Numbered from the stretch's first letter, positions 21,384 through 32,588 are shown. The stretch is 64,000 nucleotides of DNA from Cryptomeria japonica (GCF_030272615.1 NC_081415.1:606431137-606495136), one strand, 5' to 3'. Made by a program: numbers and translations. Notes: generated by a model from the sequence alone, not told the origin.

Positions 21384-23904
21384 ATGGATTCAGCAGGGAA
21401 ACGAAGTTGGAAAAAACAGCTGCAAGCTTCCTCCAGTAGCAGCCAGAGGGATAGCAATATCAGGATTTTAGCGTCAGGCGTACGTGTTGCAGGCAACACC
21501 ATGGATGCCAGCGCCCGACAGAAGCAAAAGCAGAAAGCACCATAAGCTGTCATAAGTGCGAAAAATACATTAACACCCCAGAATATCACCTTTGAAGGCT
21601 TGATTGGGTCGGAATGCCGAAAATGGTGGCAGGACACTCCTGACAATGATCTGGTGAAGCAAAACCTCCGTAAGGCGGAAGTGGAGTGGGCTATTCGGAT
21701 GCCCGTATTTCCTATCCGCGAGTATGAGGGTGCCCTACGGTTCATGGTAGACACCTTCGACAGGCACACATGCACCAGCACTTTCGAATACCTTGGGAGG
21801 GATGTTACCATATCCTTCAAAGCGGGGGACTTCACGAGGGTATTCGGCATTCCAGGCAAACAGGGCAAGAAAATAGAATTGAAGGCTAAAAAGATGAAAT
21901 GGGAAGAGGAGCAGTGGATTAAATTAATCTCCAGGAACTTGACGACAGCAAAGTTGGACAGCGTGGCTAATGCCACGAAGGGTCGAGGAATCCGTAAGAC
22001 TTTTGTTGCAGAGGGCCACTAGCGATGCATTATGGATGTCATCAAGAGCAGATTGACAGGGTCGGGTAGGGCGTCGGACATCGCCCTCCCTCAGATTATG
22101 CTTATGAACGGGTTGATAAATGGCATCATGTATGATTGGGCCGCGTTACTCGCTAAGCGCATGTATGAGTTTTTGACGTTGCACCATCGCACATTCTATA
22201 TGCCACACTACGCTATAGGGTTGTTCCTGGAGGCCACGCAGGAAGCAGTGCCCGAGGAAGAGTTGGAGGTACGGCCACAAGGACCGTTGGCAACATTATT
22301 GGAGGCACTTGGACATTGGGCACTCTTTCGCGAAGCGGAAACAAGCGGTAAATACAGCCTCGGCCTCAGCCTCAGGGGAGCCTGACAGCGGGAGGGATTC
22401 CTCCAGTAGCACAGAGGAATCAGAAGCGAAAGAGGAGGATGATAGCAACAGGGCAATGGAGGAGTGGGTCCTGTTTGCCCCACCCCTGCTACCGATGGGC
22501 ACGCCATTGCCATCATCTGGAGTAGGCGGCACCTTTATTCCGGCCTTCGGACAGAGCCGCACGCCAGTTACACTTGGCCCCCTGCAGCAATGGGTAGCAT
22601 CACCGAGCCCAACCACAGCGGAACTTACCGAGGACATGGCCGAGTCAGGGACGGAGGAGTCACCACATCGGGTAGTGGTCGCTGAGGAGGAGGGGCTGAG
22701 GGAGGTGGTGGATACAGAGCCTCAAGTGCGGTTGGGCGTTGTGGGGAGTGACGCAGCGGTGACTGTGTCTGCGTCTTTGTTGGAGGAGCCGACGACAGCG
22801 AACCATCCCCCAGTCGTAGAGATGTGTGGCGACCCGTCGGTCGTGGCTATGCAAAGCTGGCTCACACAGCGGTTTCAGATGACATTGGCACAACCGAAGG
22901 GAGCTGTTGTATTCTCCCCGTGTCGAGAGACTAGAGCAGAGGTAGTTGACTTGGACGACTCATCGGGCGAGGAACATGGACTCGTAGTTGGGAACGAGGC
23001 AGGGGAGGTCGCCTCTACTGGGCAGGTGCCGAGGGATGGTACACCTTCGGTGGCGAAGGAGGTACCTTCACAGTAGGATGCAGTTGTGTCCATTCCACCA
23101 GAGACTTCACAGCCTTCGGCGCAGACAGGGGAAGATATTGAGACCTATCTAGCTGACATGGCTGACATGGTGACGAGGGGTAGGCAGGTGGTGGCCACTG
23201 CCCAGACGCAAGCATTGCAGCAGGTGGTGGTGGAGCTAGAGCAGGTCTTACAGTTTATGCGAGTGGGCTGCCAGGCAGCCTTTGCTACCTGTTTTGAGTC
23301 TTAGGGTTGGCCAACTACCGAGACAGAGGAGATCCTCTAGGCTTGGAGGCTGCGTCAGCCCGTTGTGGAGAGTCCGGTGACGGCAGTTGTCCGCGAGATC
23401 GAGCAGGTCTACCGGGATGCCTATTGTACATTGAGGAGTACACAACAGGAGTCTGCAGTCCGCGAGGCTGCGCGAGTAGCATTGGAGATGGAGGTGGCCA
23501 GTCAGTAGGCCTCATGGGCAGCCGAGAGGGTGCAGTTGTTGGCACAGCTAGAGGTGGCTCGTGCAGAGACGGCTAAGACCTAGGTAGAGAAGGCCGAGGT
23601 AGAGATTCGTCTGGCGGCTGAGCAGAGTGTGAGGAGCCACGTGCAGCAGGAGTTAAATGTCGTCGGTACCGAGAGGAGTCTGTTGCACACTCAATTGGTC
23701 TGCCTGACGGAGGCAGCGGATACAAAAGAGGAGTTGCTGGAAGCCGCACACATGGTGAAGATAGCTTTGGAGAAAGTATTGGTGGCGGAGCGGGATGTGA
23801 CTACACGCACTCAGTAGGTGTATGAGCTCCGCGCCCGCTTGGCGGCCCAGACACCGGCATCTCAGCCTTCTGCTTTAGGGACGCTTCCTCAGCCCCCTCC
23901 CTAG
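21384..23904 (+). pseudogene. Element A third ORF (downstream of integrase)
   Basis: The start is ATG 21384 ('MDSAGKRSWKKQ'), conserved with B (30490). The N-terminal globular part includes 'CRKWWQDTPDNDLVKQNLRK', 'FPIREYEGALRFMVDTFDRH' and 'FKAGDFTRVFGIPGKQG'. An acidic Ser/Glu-rich middle follows, then a long Gln/Glu/Ala-rich coiled coil to TAG 23902. The block around 'FTRVFGIPG' recalls the 'putative plant transposon protein' ORFs found in Athila-like elements, a tentative comparison. Internal stops include TAA (about 21543), TAG 22021 (Trp in B), TAG 23074 and several more TAGs in the coiled coil. A deletion near 22290 shifts the frame. The function is unknown. Confidence 0.75.
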
Positions 23905-23974
23905 TTTTTCTGATATGTATATTGTATAGGTTGCATGATCTCCATTTTTGTTGTAAGTCGCCTGGAGACGACTT

Positions 23975-23992
23975 TTCTTTTGGGGGGGATGA
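23975..23992 (+). other. Element A polypurine tract, first copy
   Basis: TTCTTTTGGGGGGGATGA lies immediately upstream of the 3' LTR. The G7 run is the likely plus-strand primer. The same tract recurs at 24261-24278 before the second 3' LTR. Confidence 0.8.
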
Positions 23993-24254
23993 TGTTGGCG
24001 GCATTATTGCATACGAAAATACGACTAGTTAATTATGTGTAATTGTTTTGGTTAGTTGGCAACCGAGGGGTGGCAGTTAGGGTGCGACGGTTGGCTCTCG
24101 CACCCCCTCGGTATCTTTATATACTTCAGAATGTAACTTGCAACACACTTATTATGAATGGAATAATATCTCTTATACTTGTCTGATATCTATGGCGTTA
24201 TTATTCTGCATTACGTGCTTTATGTTTTAAGTTATTCACCCGAGAGGGCAAACA
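23993..24254 (+). repeat. Element A 3' LTR, inner copy (262 bp)
   Basis: It runs from TGTTGGCGGCATT to GGGCAAACA. It differs from the outer copy at several positions (for example GCATACG for GTATACG and CAACCGAGG for CAACGAGG). Confidence 0.95.
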
Positions 24255-24278
24255 TTACTTTTCTTTTGGGGGGGATGA
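24255..24278 (+). repeat. Duplicated polypurine tract between the two 3' LTRs
   Basis: The 24-bp spacer TTACTTTTCTTTTGGGGGGG plus ATGA repeats the sequence that precedes the inner LTR. Confidence 0.93.
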
Positions 24279-24539
24279 TGTTGGCGGCATTATTGTATAC
24301 GAAAATACGATTAGTTAATTATGTGTAATTGTTTTGGTTAGTTGGCAACGAGGGGTGGCAGTTGCGGTGCGACGGTTGGCGCTTGCACCCCCTAGGTATC
24401 TTTATATACTTCAGAATGTAACTTGCAACACACTTATTATGAATGGAATAACATCTCTTATACTTGTCTGATATCTATGGCGTTATTATTCTGCATTACG
24501 TGCTTTATGTTTTAAGTTATTCACCCGAGAGGGCAAACA
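24279..24539 (+). repeat. Element A 3' LTR, outer copy (261 bp)
   Basis: A full-length LTR directly abuts the right-hand duplication GGGGT, so this copy is the true element terminus. By eye it is closer to the 5' LTR than the inner copy is. Confidence 0.95.
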
Positions 24540-24558
24540 GGGGTTTGAACCCGTGACC

Positions 24559-24573
24559 TAGGTTTTGATACCA
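24559..24573 (-). other. TRIM primer-binding site, tRNA-iMet-like
   Basis: The minus strand reads TGGTATCAAAACCTA two bases inside the LTR. It matches the initiator tRNA-Met primer consensus (TGGTATCAGAGC) over its first eight bases, with differences after that. Confidence 0.75.
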
Positions 24574-24575
24574 CT

Positions 24576-24734
24576 TGTTAGAAACAAGGTTGCCATTGCA
24601 CCAAAAGATCGACCTATTAATGCCCGATACAACTACGAGTTTTAATGAATCCATGGGAGGCAGTCAAGCCATGTCACAAACCCAAGCACTGCACTGCACA
24701 GCACAAGGAGACCAAGGGCGCACACCTTGCAACA
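24576..24734 (-). repeat. TRIM 5' LTR (159 bp)
   Basis: Right copy of the TRIM terminal repeat. It is followed on the minus strand by the primer site. Confidence 0.92.
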
Positions 24735-24748
24735 TAGTCACTAAGCAT

Positions 24749-26440
24749 TGTAATGTCCCCACTTTGTTATAGAATTTAATGGTAAATAATAATAATAAAA
24801 TTAAAATTAAAAAGAATAAAAATAAAATTAAAAATTAAAATATAAAAGAATATAATTATATATAATCTAATATAATTAAAATTTAATTAAATTAATGAAT
24901 GGTCAAAAGAGATGGAATGAAAAGTTTTGACTCCCTCAAACATGAGATATAAAAGGGAGAGGATAACATCATTTGAGGGAGGATAATTTGGGAATCAAAA
25001 GTGCAGATCTGATTTAAATACGAAGTGCAGATCTGATTGTGAAAGGTTGTGTCCCTTTCAAAGGGCAGAGTTGCACTCTTCCAAAGGGTGCTAATGGTGA
25101 AAGGGTGTGTCTCTTGCCAAAGGGCATATGTGATGAAGAGGTGTGACCTCTCACTCACATTGAGAGATATAAAGGAAAAGAATCGAAAGCATCTAGGGAC
25201 ATCACCGTGGATCAGATCAGATCAGAACTGTTATTAAGTTGCAGGCAGCAACATCCTTGTTCTTGGTAGAAGGACATGGGAGGGGAAGAACATGGCATTT
25301 CATTTAGAATAATATCGATCAGCAAGAAGAAGAAGAATACAAGCAAGGTTACAATCATTCGCACAACAGTCTGAATGCTATGATAATATATTAATTTATT
25401 GTGAAATGAGAATATGCACTAGCAGACCCAAGGGAGCATAAAATAAATATATATAGAGATTGAAATTGCCGTCTAAGACAAACACCAAACCGTAAATAAT
25501 GTTAATGATAATTCGATTAATTTGTAATCTAACTGATACCTGGAATGCACGGTTTATTATCATGTGACAGCAAATTAATTTATAGAATAATTGGTGGCTA
25601 ATAGATGTGAAAGGGTGCAAGGAAAGTGGCAGTTATGAACAGCCAAGAGTCATGTCTTTTGCAACATGACTTCCATTGCCATTGAATAGTATATAAGACA
25701 ATTGTTCCAACTACAAGAAAGGGCAGAGATTCTGGCTCTCAAACATTTGGTGAAATTGATTTTTAGTTGCAAACAACACATTGCCAGGTATGTGGCATCA
25801 CTTATAACAGCAACCTAGCATCAACACCAAACATATTAGTAAAGTCTGCAGAAGCAGGGATTGAGGTACATAGAAGCCTTATATGATAAGTTATATGATA
25901 CAAATCTATAAGAAAATATTCGTTACAATCATTCCAAACTGGATATGTTTGTAAATACAGTAAGATTATTTATTTAGATTTATGACATATGAGAAGTATG
26001 CACTTGAAGAAGTGGTTCAATCTGTTTGCTGCATCTTGTGGGAAGACGTTTGAGGTGCAATCCAGTGGTGACGAGGGGATCACAAGTGGTCATAAGGACC
26101 CTTGGAGTAAAGGAACCAGATTGCACTCCCCACATTGAACTCAAAAGATGTTGTGTGTATGGGTAATGGGCTTGAAGGGAAAGCAACATGGGCCGCCAAG
26201 TCTAGCAAGGAGATTAGAAGCAACCATTCCTTGGGCTTGGTAGACAACGGACCCGTGCAACCCCTCTCATGTCTCATACCAATTTCTATCTATTTTTGCA
26301 TTAGAATGAATTAAGTCTAATTATAATTGAACATGTATGTAGGTGCTTGCCTTTCCTTTTAGGTGTAGGTTGTCCTTCCAAGACTACACTCATCTAATAT
26401 AAGATTAATTATTATTAAACAGGCCTAAGGGGACATTACA
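24749..26440 (+). mobile_element. Solo LTR H (1,692 bp)
   Basis: It runs from TGTAATGTCCCCAC to AAGGGGACATTACA (12-bp inverted ends) and is flanked by the exact duplication AGCAT at 24744-24748 and 26441-26445. A strong TATA box (GATATAAAAGGG, 24946-24957) gives plus orientation. There is no interior and no second LTR, so it is what remains after LTR-LTR recombination. It starts 10 bp beyond the TRIM duplication. The short ORFs inside are not genes. Confidence 0.9.
24946..24957 (+). promoter_or_regulatory. TATA box of solo LTR H
   Basis: GATATAAAAGGG lies 200 bp into the LTR. A second, weaker site (AGTATATAAGAC) is near 25690. Confidence 0.6.
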
Positions 26441-26445
26441 AGCAT

Positions 26446-27540
26446 CATGCTGGATTTTATGTCAATTGTGTCAATACACTTACAAGGTACAAGTGACATT
26501 TACTAATCTCCTCCATAATACCATCTCAACTTCAATGTTGCATTTTTCAGCTGGTGCTGTAGTCTAGCATTATATGCGAAATGATTCCAAACCAATGAAC
26601 AATCTGATAGTCCTGAAAATGACTCTGCAAAAAATTTTCATGCTTTAGTTAAAATATTGGTCATTCTGGATTAATTTTGTTCTTTGTCATGTGTTTCAGG
26701 CTTAGGGTTTAGGGTTCCATGCATTTTGATTAGGTCCTACTGATTAATCCCCTTGAGCCTGTTCTAATTCTTCATTACCCTTTTCAGTTAAGGCTGAGGG
26801 TCATTTTCATCATCAAGAGGGGGCCATGTTTCTTGTCCTAGGCTTTTTAATTTTTTATGTTGGCCTCTTAATTTTTCCTTAAGTCTTGTGCGCTTTCTTT
26901 TTCCTCCATGGTTGCCCCCGCCCCCCCACTTTTTTAATTCCTAAGGTTATGTCTTTTCATTATCCTAGGCGGGTCCCCTTTAATATTTTTAGCCAGCGCC
27001 TGATTAATTTTCCCAAGTCTAAACCCTAATATTTTGGCCAGTGTCTTTGTGATAACAATCGAGCTACTAAAAGTTCCTACTATTTGCACGTGTTTTAATG
27101 GACGTAGATCTTTTAATCTCGGTCAAAAAGATGCTCGGTCGTTAGGCAGATAAGACTGGCGGACACGGTGGCCGAGAGATAAAGCTCGAACAAATCCAAT
27201 GGCTCTCGCAACCCCGCGGTCGAAGATGCACGGAGGTTAAGGATCGCGGCATCACAAGATGATGCCACGTGTCCAAGGTGGGCCGATATAAGCCGAATGG
27301 TGGGGGCCGCTGATCGAGATGAAGTGGAGGGTGAGTTGGAGATACCGCGTCATACCTTTGATGGGTCCACTTGCCACATAAGACGGTCAATGTCAGATTG
27401 ACCAATGTTTTTTGTGCGATTTGCCAACGTGGAATTAATCAATGACAGAGATTCAAACTCAATTCAAATGCAAATTGGAGTCGTTTCTTCGCTCGCGCGA
27501 GCAATAATGGCAGACGAAACGATGGCGTTTCGTTCCAGGG
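26446..27540. other. Region between H and gene K
   Basis: A possible minus-strand terminal exon lies at 26503-26624. The stretch 26700-27030 is T-rich. 27030-27430 is more GC-rich (GGTGGCCGAGAGATAAAGC, GATGCCACGTGTCC) and looks promoter- or LTR-like but has no partner in the window. No convincing gene is seen on the plus strand. Confidence 0.5.
26503..26624 (-). other. Possible terminal exon, unidentified
   Basis: On the minus strand the strong acceptor TTTTTTGCAG leads into 40 codons ('SFSGLSDCSLVWNHFAYNAR', then 'LQHQLKNATLKLRWYYGGD') ending in TAG. I do not recognise the product. Composition and splice site suggest a real exon, but the length is too short for certainty. Confidence 0.25.
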
Positions 27541-28779
27541 AATAAATAAAAGCATTTTCAGAGCCATTTTCGACTCACAAAGCATTTCAGAGGTGATCAA
27601 AATGCGATTCTTGAGTTGAAGAAGATTGGAACGAGTTCTCGCAGTGCAAAATTGGGTTTCATCCGGTGCATACAAAGCCGTAAGTTGCTAAATCCTTCTT
27701 CTGTGTTTTCAGAGTTGTTGAAAGTGTGGATTGTGTGAAATTGTAGTGGAAAGATTGTGAATTGGTCTAGGGTTTAAAAATTTGGCATAAAGGGGGTGAG
27801 AATTCGCACTTTTCTGTGTTGAAATTAATAGTCTCATGTTAAGCCCTAGTTTCCTTCTTCCTTATGTGGGTAATTGTTAAGAAGCCCAAATCAAGTAGGA
27901 TGGCTCCCCTACAAAATCACTCAAGATAGAGTATTTGAAGAGGAACCTTTTTGATGATTTTCTTGATCAATTAAAGCCCTCAACAAATGATGAATATCAA
28001 GGGCAAAGACTTGTACAAGGCAAAACCCTAGGAGAAGGGTTAACTGATAAGGCATACAACATCGCGGACGCTAGGGTACCAATGACTGGGGTGGAAATGT
28101 TCAGGTTGTGGTATGGACAAAAAAAATTTGCAATCCCCGTTTTCAAGTGCTTGGCAATACGACTTGGGCAAGTTAGTGGTGCCAAATGTATTCATGGATG
28201 TCAACCTCCTCAAAGTTGTTGCAGACAAATATGACCCTGTTTCGAGAGTTATAAGGGGAAATGAGGGAGAGATTGTTGACAATCAAGAGGGAGGAATTCT
28301 AAGAGATTTTTTATTTGTATGAACCTTCTGCTACCTTGGTTCAGATAGATTTGAATGAACTGAAGGCAGAATATTACAGGATGAAGGGTTTCATTAGAGC
28401 TAGCCTCCTTCTAGCTCATTTGGCAAAAGTAGGAGATACAACTTACCATATTGGCCCTGATTCACAGGAGCCTTTTCCTAATGGTGCTTTTGCCAAATAT
28501 TTGCAGGCCACTTTCTTTTCTCTGTGCCAGATTTTAAGGTTCAACCCTATTACAGTCATGCCACCTGATTTTATGTATTTGGCTATACAAATTCAGCATC
28601 CATATTTTACAATGGTTTTTGACTTTGCCCCATACCTTGAAGAGAAGATTCATGAGGGGTTGCAAGTTATTAAGAATGGTGTATTTATCGCTCATTTCTA
28701 GTGGTATTCATTGTTAATGCACATGTTCTTATATAGAAATGCAGATTACTTTGAGGGCACCATGAATCTCAGAAGAACA

Positions 28780-30490
28780 GTACTGCCTCCGCCACCGAAG
28801 GTGCACCACCTCCTGGTGCCTGCCCAGCAGAGGCAACCTCCCCCGCCTCGTGCCCAACTGTGAGTCCATGTGCCTCCCCTGACGAGTCATCCAAGTCGAC
28901 TACCTCTGCTCGAGTCTCTCGACACGGTGAGACTACAATAGCTCCCTCCGGCTGTGCCAGTGTCATTTGAAACCGCTGTGTAAGCCAGCTCTGCATAGCC
29001 TCAAGGTCAGCACGCATCTCTGTGACCAGGGGATGGTTCACTGACGTCGGCTCCTCCAACAACGAAGCAGAAATAGTCACCACAGCGTCACTACCCACGA
29101 CATCCAACCATACGTGAGGCTCGGTATCCTCCACCTCCGTCAGCCCCTGCTCCTCCACGACCACTACCCGATGCGGTGACTCCTCCGTCCCTGACTCTGC
29201 CATGTCCTCAGTAAGTGCCGCTGTGGTTGGGCCGGACGGTGCTCCCTGGTGCTCATGCTGGAGGGGACCAAGTGTAACAGGCGTATGGCTCTGCCCGAAG
29301 GCCGGAATACCGGTGCCGCCTACTCCAAATGCTGGCACAGGCGTGCCCATCGGTAACAGAGGTGGGGCAAACAGGACTCGTACAGGCTCCTCCGTTGCCT
29401 GACTGCTATCGTCCTCCTCATCTTCCGCCTCTGATTCCTCCTCCGTGCTGCTGGAATCCCTCCCGCTGTCCGGCTCCCCTAAAGCCGAGGCTCTATCTAC
29501 CGCCCGTTTCCGCTTAGCGAAAGAGTGCCCACTGTCCAAGTGCCTCCAATACATTATTGGAGGCTCCCCTGCTGCCAACGGTCCCTGCGGCCGTACCTCC
29601 AACTCGTCCTCCGGCACTGCTTCCCGCGTGGCCTCCAGGAATAACCCTATAGCGTAATGAGGCATGTAGAATGTTCGGTGCTGGAGCGTCAAAAACTCAT
29701 ACATACACTCTGCCAGTAACGCGGCCCAGTCATACACGATGCCATTCATCAGCCCATTCATCAGCATAATCTGAGGGAGGGCAATGTCCGATGCCCTACC
29801 CGACCCTGTCAATCTGCTCTTGATGACATCCATAATGCATCTCCAGTGGCCCTCCGCAACAAAAGTCTCACGGATTCCGCGACTCTTCATGGCTTTAGCC
29901 ACGCTGTCCAACTCCGCTGTTGTCAAGTTCCGAGAGACTAATTTAATCCACCGCTCCTTCTCCTCCCATGTCATCTTTTTCGCCTTCAAGTCTATTTTCT
30001 TGCCCTGGCTGCCCGGAATGCCGAATACCCTCGTGAAATTGCCTGCTTTGAAGGATATAGTGGCATCCCTCCAGAGGTATTCAAACATGCTGGTGCATGT
30101 ATGCCTGTCGAAGGTGTCCACCATGAAGCGTAGGGCACCCTCGTACTCCCGGATAGGGAACACCGGCAACCGAATAGCCCACTCTACTTGTGCCTTACGG
30201 AGGTTTTGCTTTACCAGGTCATTATCGGGGGTGTCCTGCCACCATTTTCGGCATTTCAATCCATTCAGGCCTTCAAAAGTAACATTTTGTGGCGTCACTG
30301 TGTTTTTCGCACTTGCGGCAGCCTGTGGTGCTTTCTATTTTTGTTTTTGCCGGCCGCTGGCATCCATGGTGCCGCCTGCAACACATACTCCTGAAGCTAA
30401 AATCCTGATATTGCTAACCCTATCCCTCTAGCTGCTACTGGGAGAAGCGTGCAGCTGTTTCTTCCAACTCCTTTTCCCTGCTGAATCCAT
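28780..30490 (-). pseudogene. Element B third ORF (truncated)
   Basis: It starts at ATG 30490 as in A. Early stops lie at about 30425 and 30337 (TAG where A has CAG). The frame then stays open for 509 codons from 30298: 'CRKWWQDTPDNDLVKQNLRK', 'GNFTRVFGIPGSQGKKID', 'HWRCIMDVIKSRLTGSGRAS'. An acidic Ser/Glu/Pro-rich region follows. The coiled-coil end present in A is lost at the truncation. It is the best reading of the ORF3 N-terminal domain in the window. Confidence 0.78.
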
Positions 30491-30904
30491 CGATCTCCCT
30501 GTAACTGATTTGTTTAGGAAAAATCTATACCTTCGTAACGGCCCTCTTTTTTGGCTGTCGTCGTGCGGCTGCTTCTCTTTCTCCCCTGTGCGTGGCCTGT
30601 GTGGTGTCTTTTAGCGTGGCTGTGTGGGGTTGTGCGGGCTTGGTCTGGTCGTGCGCTGCTTGGTGGTGCGGCTGCTGCGCGTGTTGATTGGGCCGTGCGG
30701 TGCGCGGCGCCTCTCCCTTTACCCTTCACGTCACGTGGTGATATGCCTTCGGCGGTGTCCGGTGTCTTCTTCCTCTGCGGGGTTTTATTGCCAAGGTTGC
30801 GCTGTGCGGTGCGCGGCGTGGTGTCTTCTTACTTTCCTCGGCGGTGTGCGGTGTTTTGTTCTTCTGGCGGTGTTTTTTATACTCCACGAGCTGCTTGGTG
30901 ACCG
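30491..30904. other. GC-rich spacer before ORF3 (B)
   Basis: It is G/T-rich on the plus strand with repeated GTGCGGTGCGCGGCG-type motifs. It corresponds to 21061-21383 in A. No gene is seen. Confidence 0.4.
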
Positions 30905-31150
30905 CCTTTGGTGGCCCCACCGTCGATGTGATCACCGCATAGTGGTTCCACCGCACGATGGTTCCACCGTTGGTGGTTCCACCGCACGATGGTTCCACCG
31001 TAGGTGGTGCCATCGCCGGTGGTCCCACCGCACGATGGTTCCACTGTCGGTGGTACCACCGCACGGTGGTTCCACTGTCGGTGGTGCCATCATCGGTGGT
31101 CCTACCGCACGGTGCTTCCACCGTCGATGGTTCCACCGTACGGTGACCTT
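30905..31150. repeat. Palindromic minisatellite between integrase and ORF3 (B)
   Basis: About ten units are built on GGTTCCACCG alternating with CACGATGGT or TCGGTGGT, each with internal dyad symmetry (CCACCGTNGGTGG). The matching A segment is about 100 bp. It is translated in several frames as His/Arg/Trp-rich spurious ORFs. Confidence 0.9.
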
Positions 31151-31228
31151 TTTTTTTTTTTTTTCAACTTTTTATTTTGTTTTGTCGTCTTTAAATTTTC
31201 TTTTATTTTTCCTCCAATTTTTCAATTT

Positions 31229-32588
31229 TTATCGGGCTAACTGACTGGAGGGTCCCGATTCCCTCCGCTCGTGATAGATCTTTAACTTCAACCCGTTGAC
31301 TGCGTCTGGTATCTCCTTCCCGTCCAGCGTCCATAATTTTATCGCCCCGTTTGTATTGACCTCACGTATCCAGAAGGGCCCTAACCATCGGACTTTGAAT
31401 TTCTCGGGTTTAATTTCATTCCTCCAATTGAATTTTAACACCAGCTGTCCGGGAGTAAACTTCATTCGCTAGAGGTGCTTGTCATGCCACACCTTCCTTC
31501 TTTGCTGGGCTGTTTCTGTCACCCACTGAGCCATCATCCTTCGTTCATCTAATTTGTTCAAAGCGTACAGCCTCTCCCTCAGGCTTTCCATGTCGCCAAG
31601 GCGATTATCGATGGCAATCCGTAGACTCGGCACCATGAATTCAACTGGCACTACGGCTTCTTGTCCATACATTAGCTGGAAGGGAGTCTGTCCAGTAGTT
31701 ACCTTGTAAGTTGTTCGGTACGCCCAAAGTACTGATGGTAGACTCTCCTCCCAGTCATCCCTCTCTACTCCGCAAGACTTATATATCACCGACATTATTA
31801 TTTTATTTGTGGCCTCCACCTGGACATTGGCACGTGGGTAGTACGGGCTTGAGAATGAGTGAAAAATCTTGAAGTCTGATGTCAACCGCCGTATGACATG
31901 GTTCACGAAGTGGCCTCCCCAGTCACTGGTCAACTGAATAGGTATACCATATCGTGTAATGATTTGTTCATAAATAAATTTCGATGTGCTTACTGCCGAA
32001 TTATCCTGGAGAGCCCTTGCCTCCACCCACTTGGTCAAGTATTCTGTCGCAACTATAATGTACCGGCACCGTCGTGTGCGGCTGGCCTTAAGAGGACCCA
32101 CAAAGTCGAGTCCCCATCGCTCAAAGAGTTCTTGTGCATGCGATGGGTTGAGGGGCATGAAGTCCCGCTTCAGAGGTTTGCCCGCCCGTTGGCAAGTGTC
32201 GCACCCCACGACCCACTCCCTGGCGTCGTGATGTACCGTTGGCCACCATAGTCCTGCGAGAAGCACCTTTCGGGCTATGGTGTCTAGACCCATATGTCCA
32301 CCTGCGGGCCCTTCGTGAGCCTCCCTTAGTACACTCGGGACTTCTTCCTCCATGACACAACGCCTTAATATCTAGTCCAGCCCCATTTTGTAGAGTAACC
32401 TGTTGATGAGCGAAAAAGTCCTGCTCCTTAATACGAGCTTCCTTCGTTCCCCTGGAGGCATACCCTCCGGAAATCGGGACGTCGATAGGTACTCTCCAAT
32501 CTTCTTGTACCACGAAGGGAGTACGGCTATTCGGAACAAGTGTGCATCCGGAAAATCGTCATTTACTCCCTCTGGAGGTTCCCCCGAC
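31229..32588 (-). pseudogene. Element B integrase
   Basis: 'HEGPAGGHMGLDTI' and 'CDTCQRAG' form the zinc-binding domain. 'WGLDFVGPLKAS', 'LTSDWGGHFVNHVI' and 'VEATNKIIMSVIYKS' carry the DDE residues, and 'KVRWLGPFWIREVNTNGA' the C-terminal domain. From 32353 to 31469 the frame is open, better preserved than in A. A TAG at about 31467 precedes the last 78 codons. Confidence 0.92.

Larger units (their letters stand above)
14574..24539 (+). mobile_element. Element A: Ty3/gypsy retrotransposon with third ORF and double 3' LTR
   Basis: A complete 10-kb element is inserted in the TRIM, with the exact duplication GGGGT at 14569-14573 and 24540-24544. The order is 5' LTR, tRNA-Asp-like primer site, small ORF, gag, protease, RT, RNase H, integrase, palindromic minisatellite, third ORF, polypurine tract, LTR, polypurine tract, LTR. 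There is no chromodomain. Together with the primer type and the extra 3' ORF this fits the non-chromovirus Athila/Tat side of Ty3/gypsy, though its exact lineage is uncertain. All genes are interrupted by stops or frameshifts. B at 28780-37589 is a sister copy. Confidence 0.93.
14390..24734 (-). mobile_element. TRIM element (about 375 bp when A is removed)
   Basis: Two 159-bp repeats (14390-14548 and 24576-24734) begin TGTTAGAAACA and end CTTGCAACA. They are flanked by the perfect duplication TAGTC (14385-14389 and 24735-24739). The interior is only about 56 bp and is split by element A. On the minus strand TGGTATCAAAACC, close to the initiator tRNA-Met primer site, follows the right repeat, and GGTGGGGAT, a polypurine tract, precedes the left one. 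This is the layout of a terminal-repeat retrotransposon in miniature, with no coding capacity. Confidence 0.9.

Noticed and set aside
24541-24575. tRNA-like GGTTTGAACCCGTGACC near the TRIM
   Set aside because: It resembles a T-arm/B-box but lacks the rest of a tRNA cloverleaf. It is explained as the TRIM interior beside a tRNA-iMet-type primer site.
26700-26716. Telomere-like TTAGGGTTTAGGG
   Set aside because: Only two units. There is no array, so not an interstitial telomere block.
30551-31244. ORFs rich in His, Arg, Trp and Cys on both strands
   Set aside because: They come from the GC-rich spacer and palindromic minisatellite of B. The sister copy A does not conserve any of these frames.
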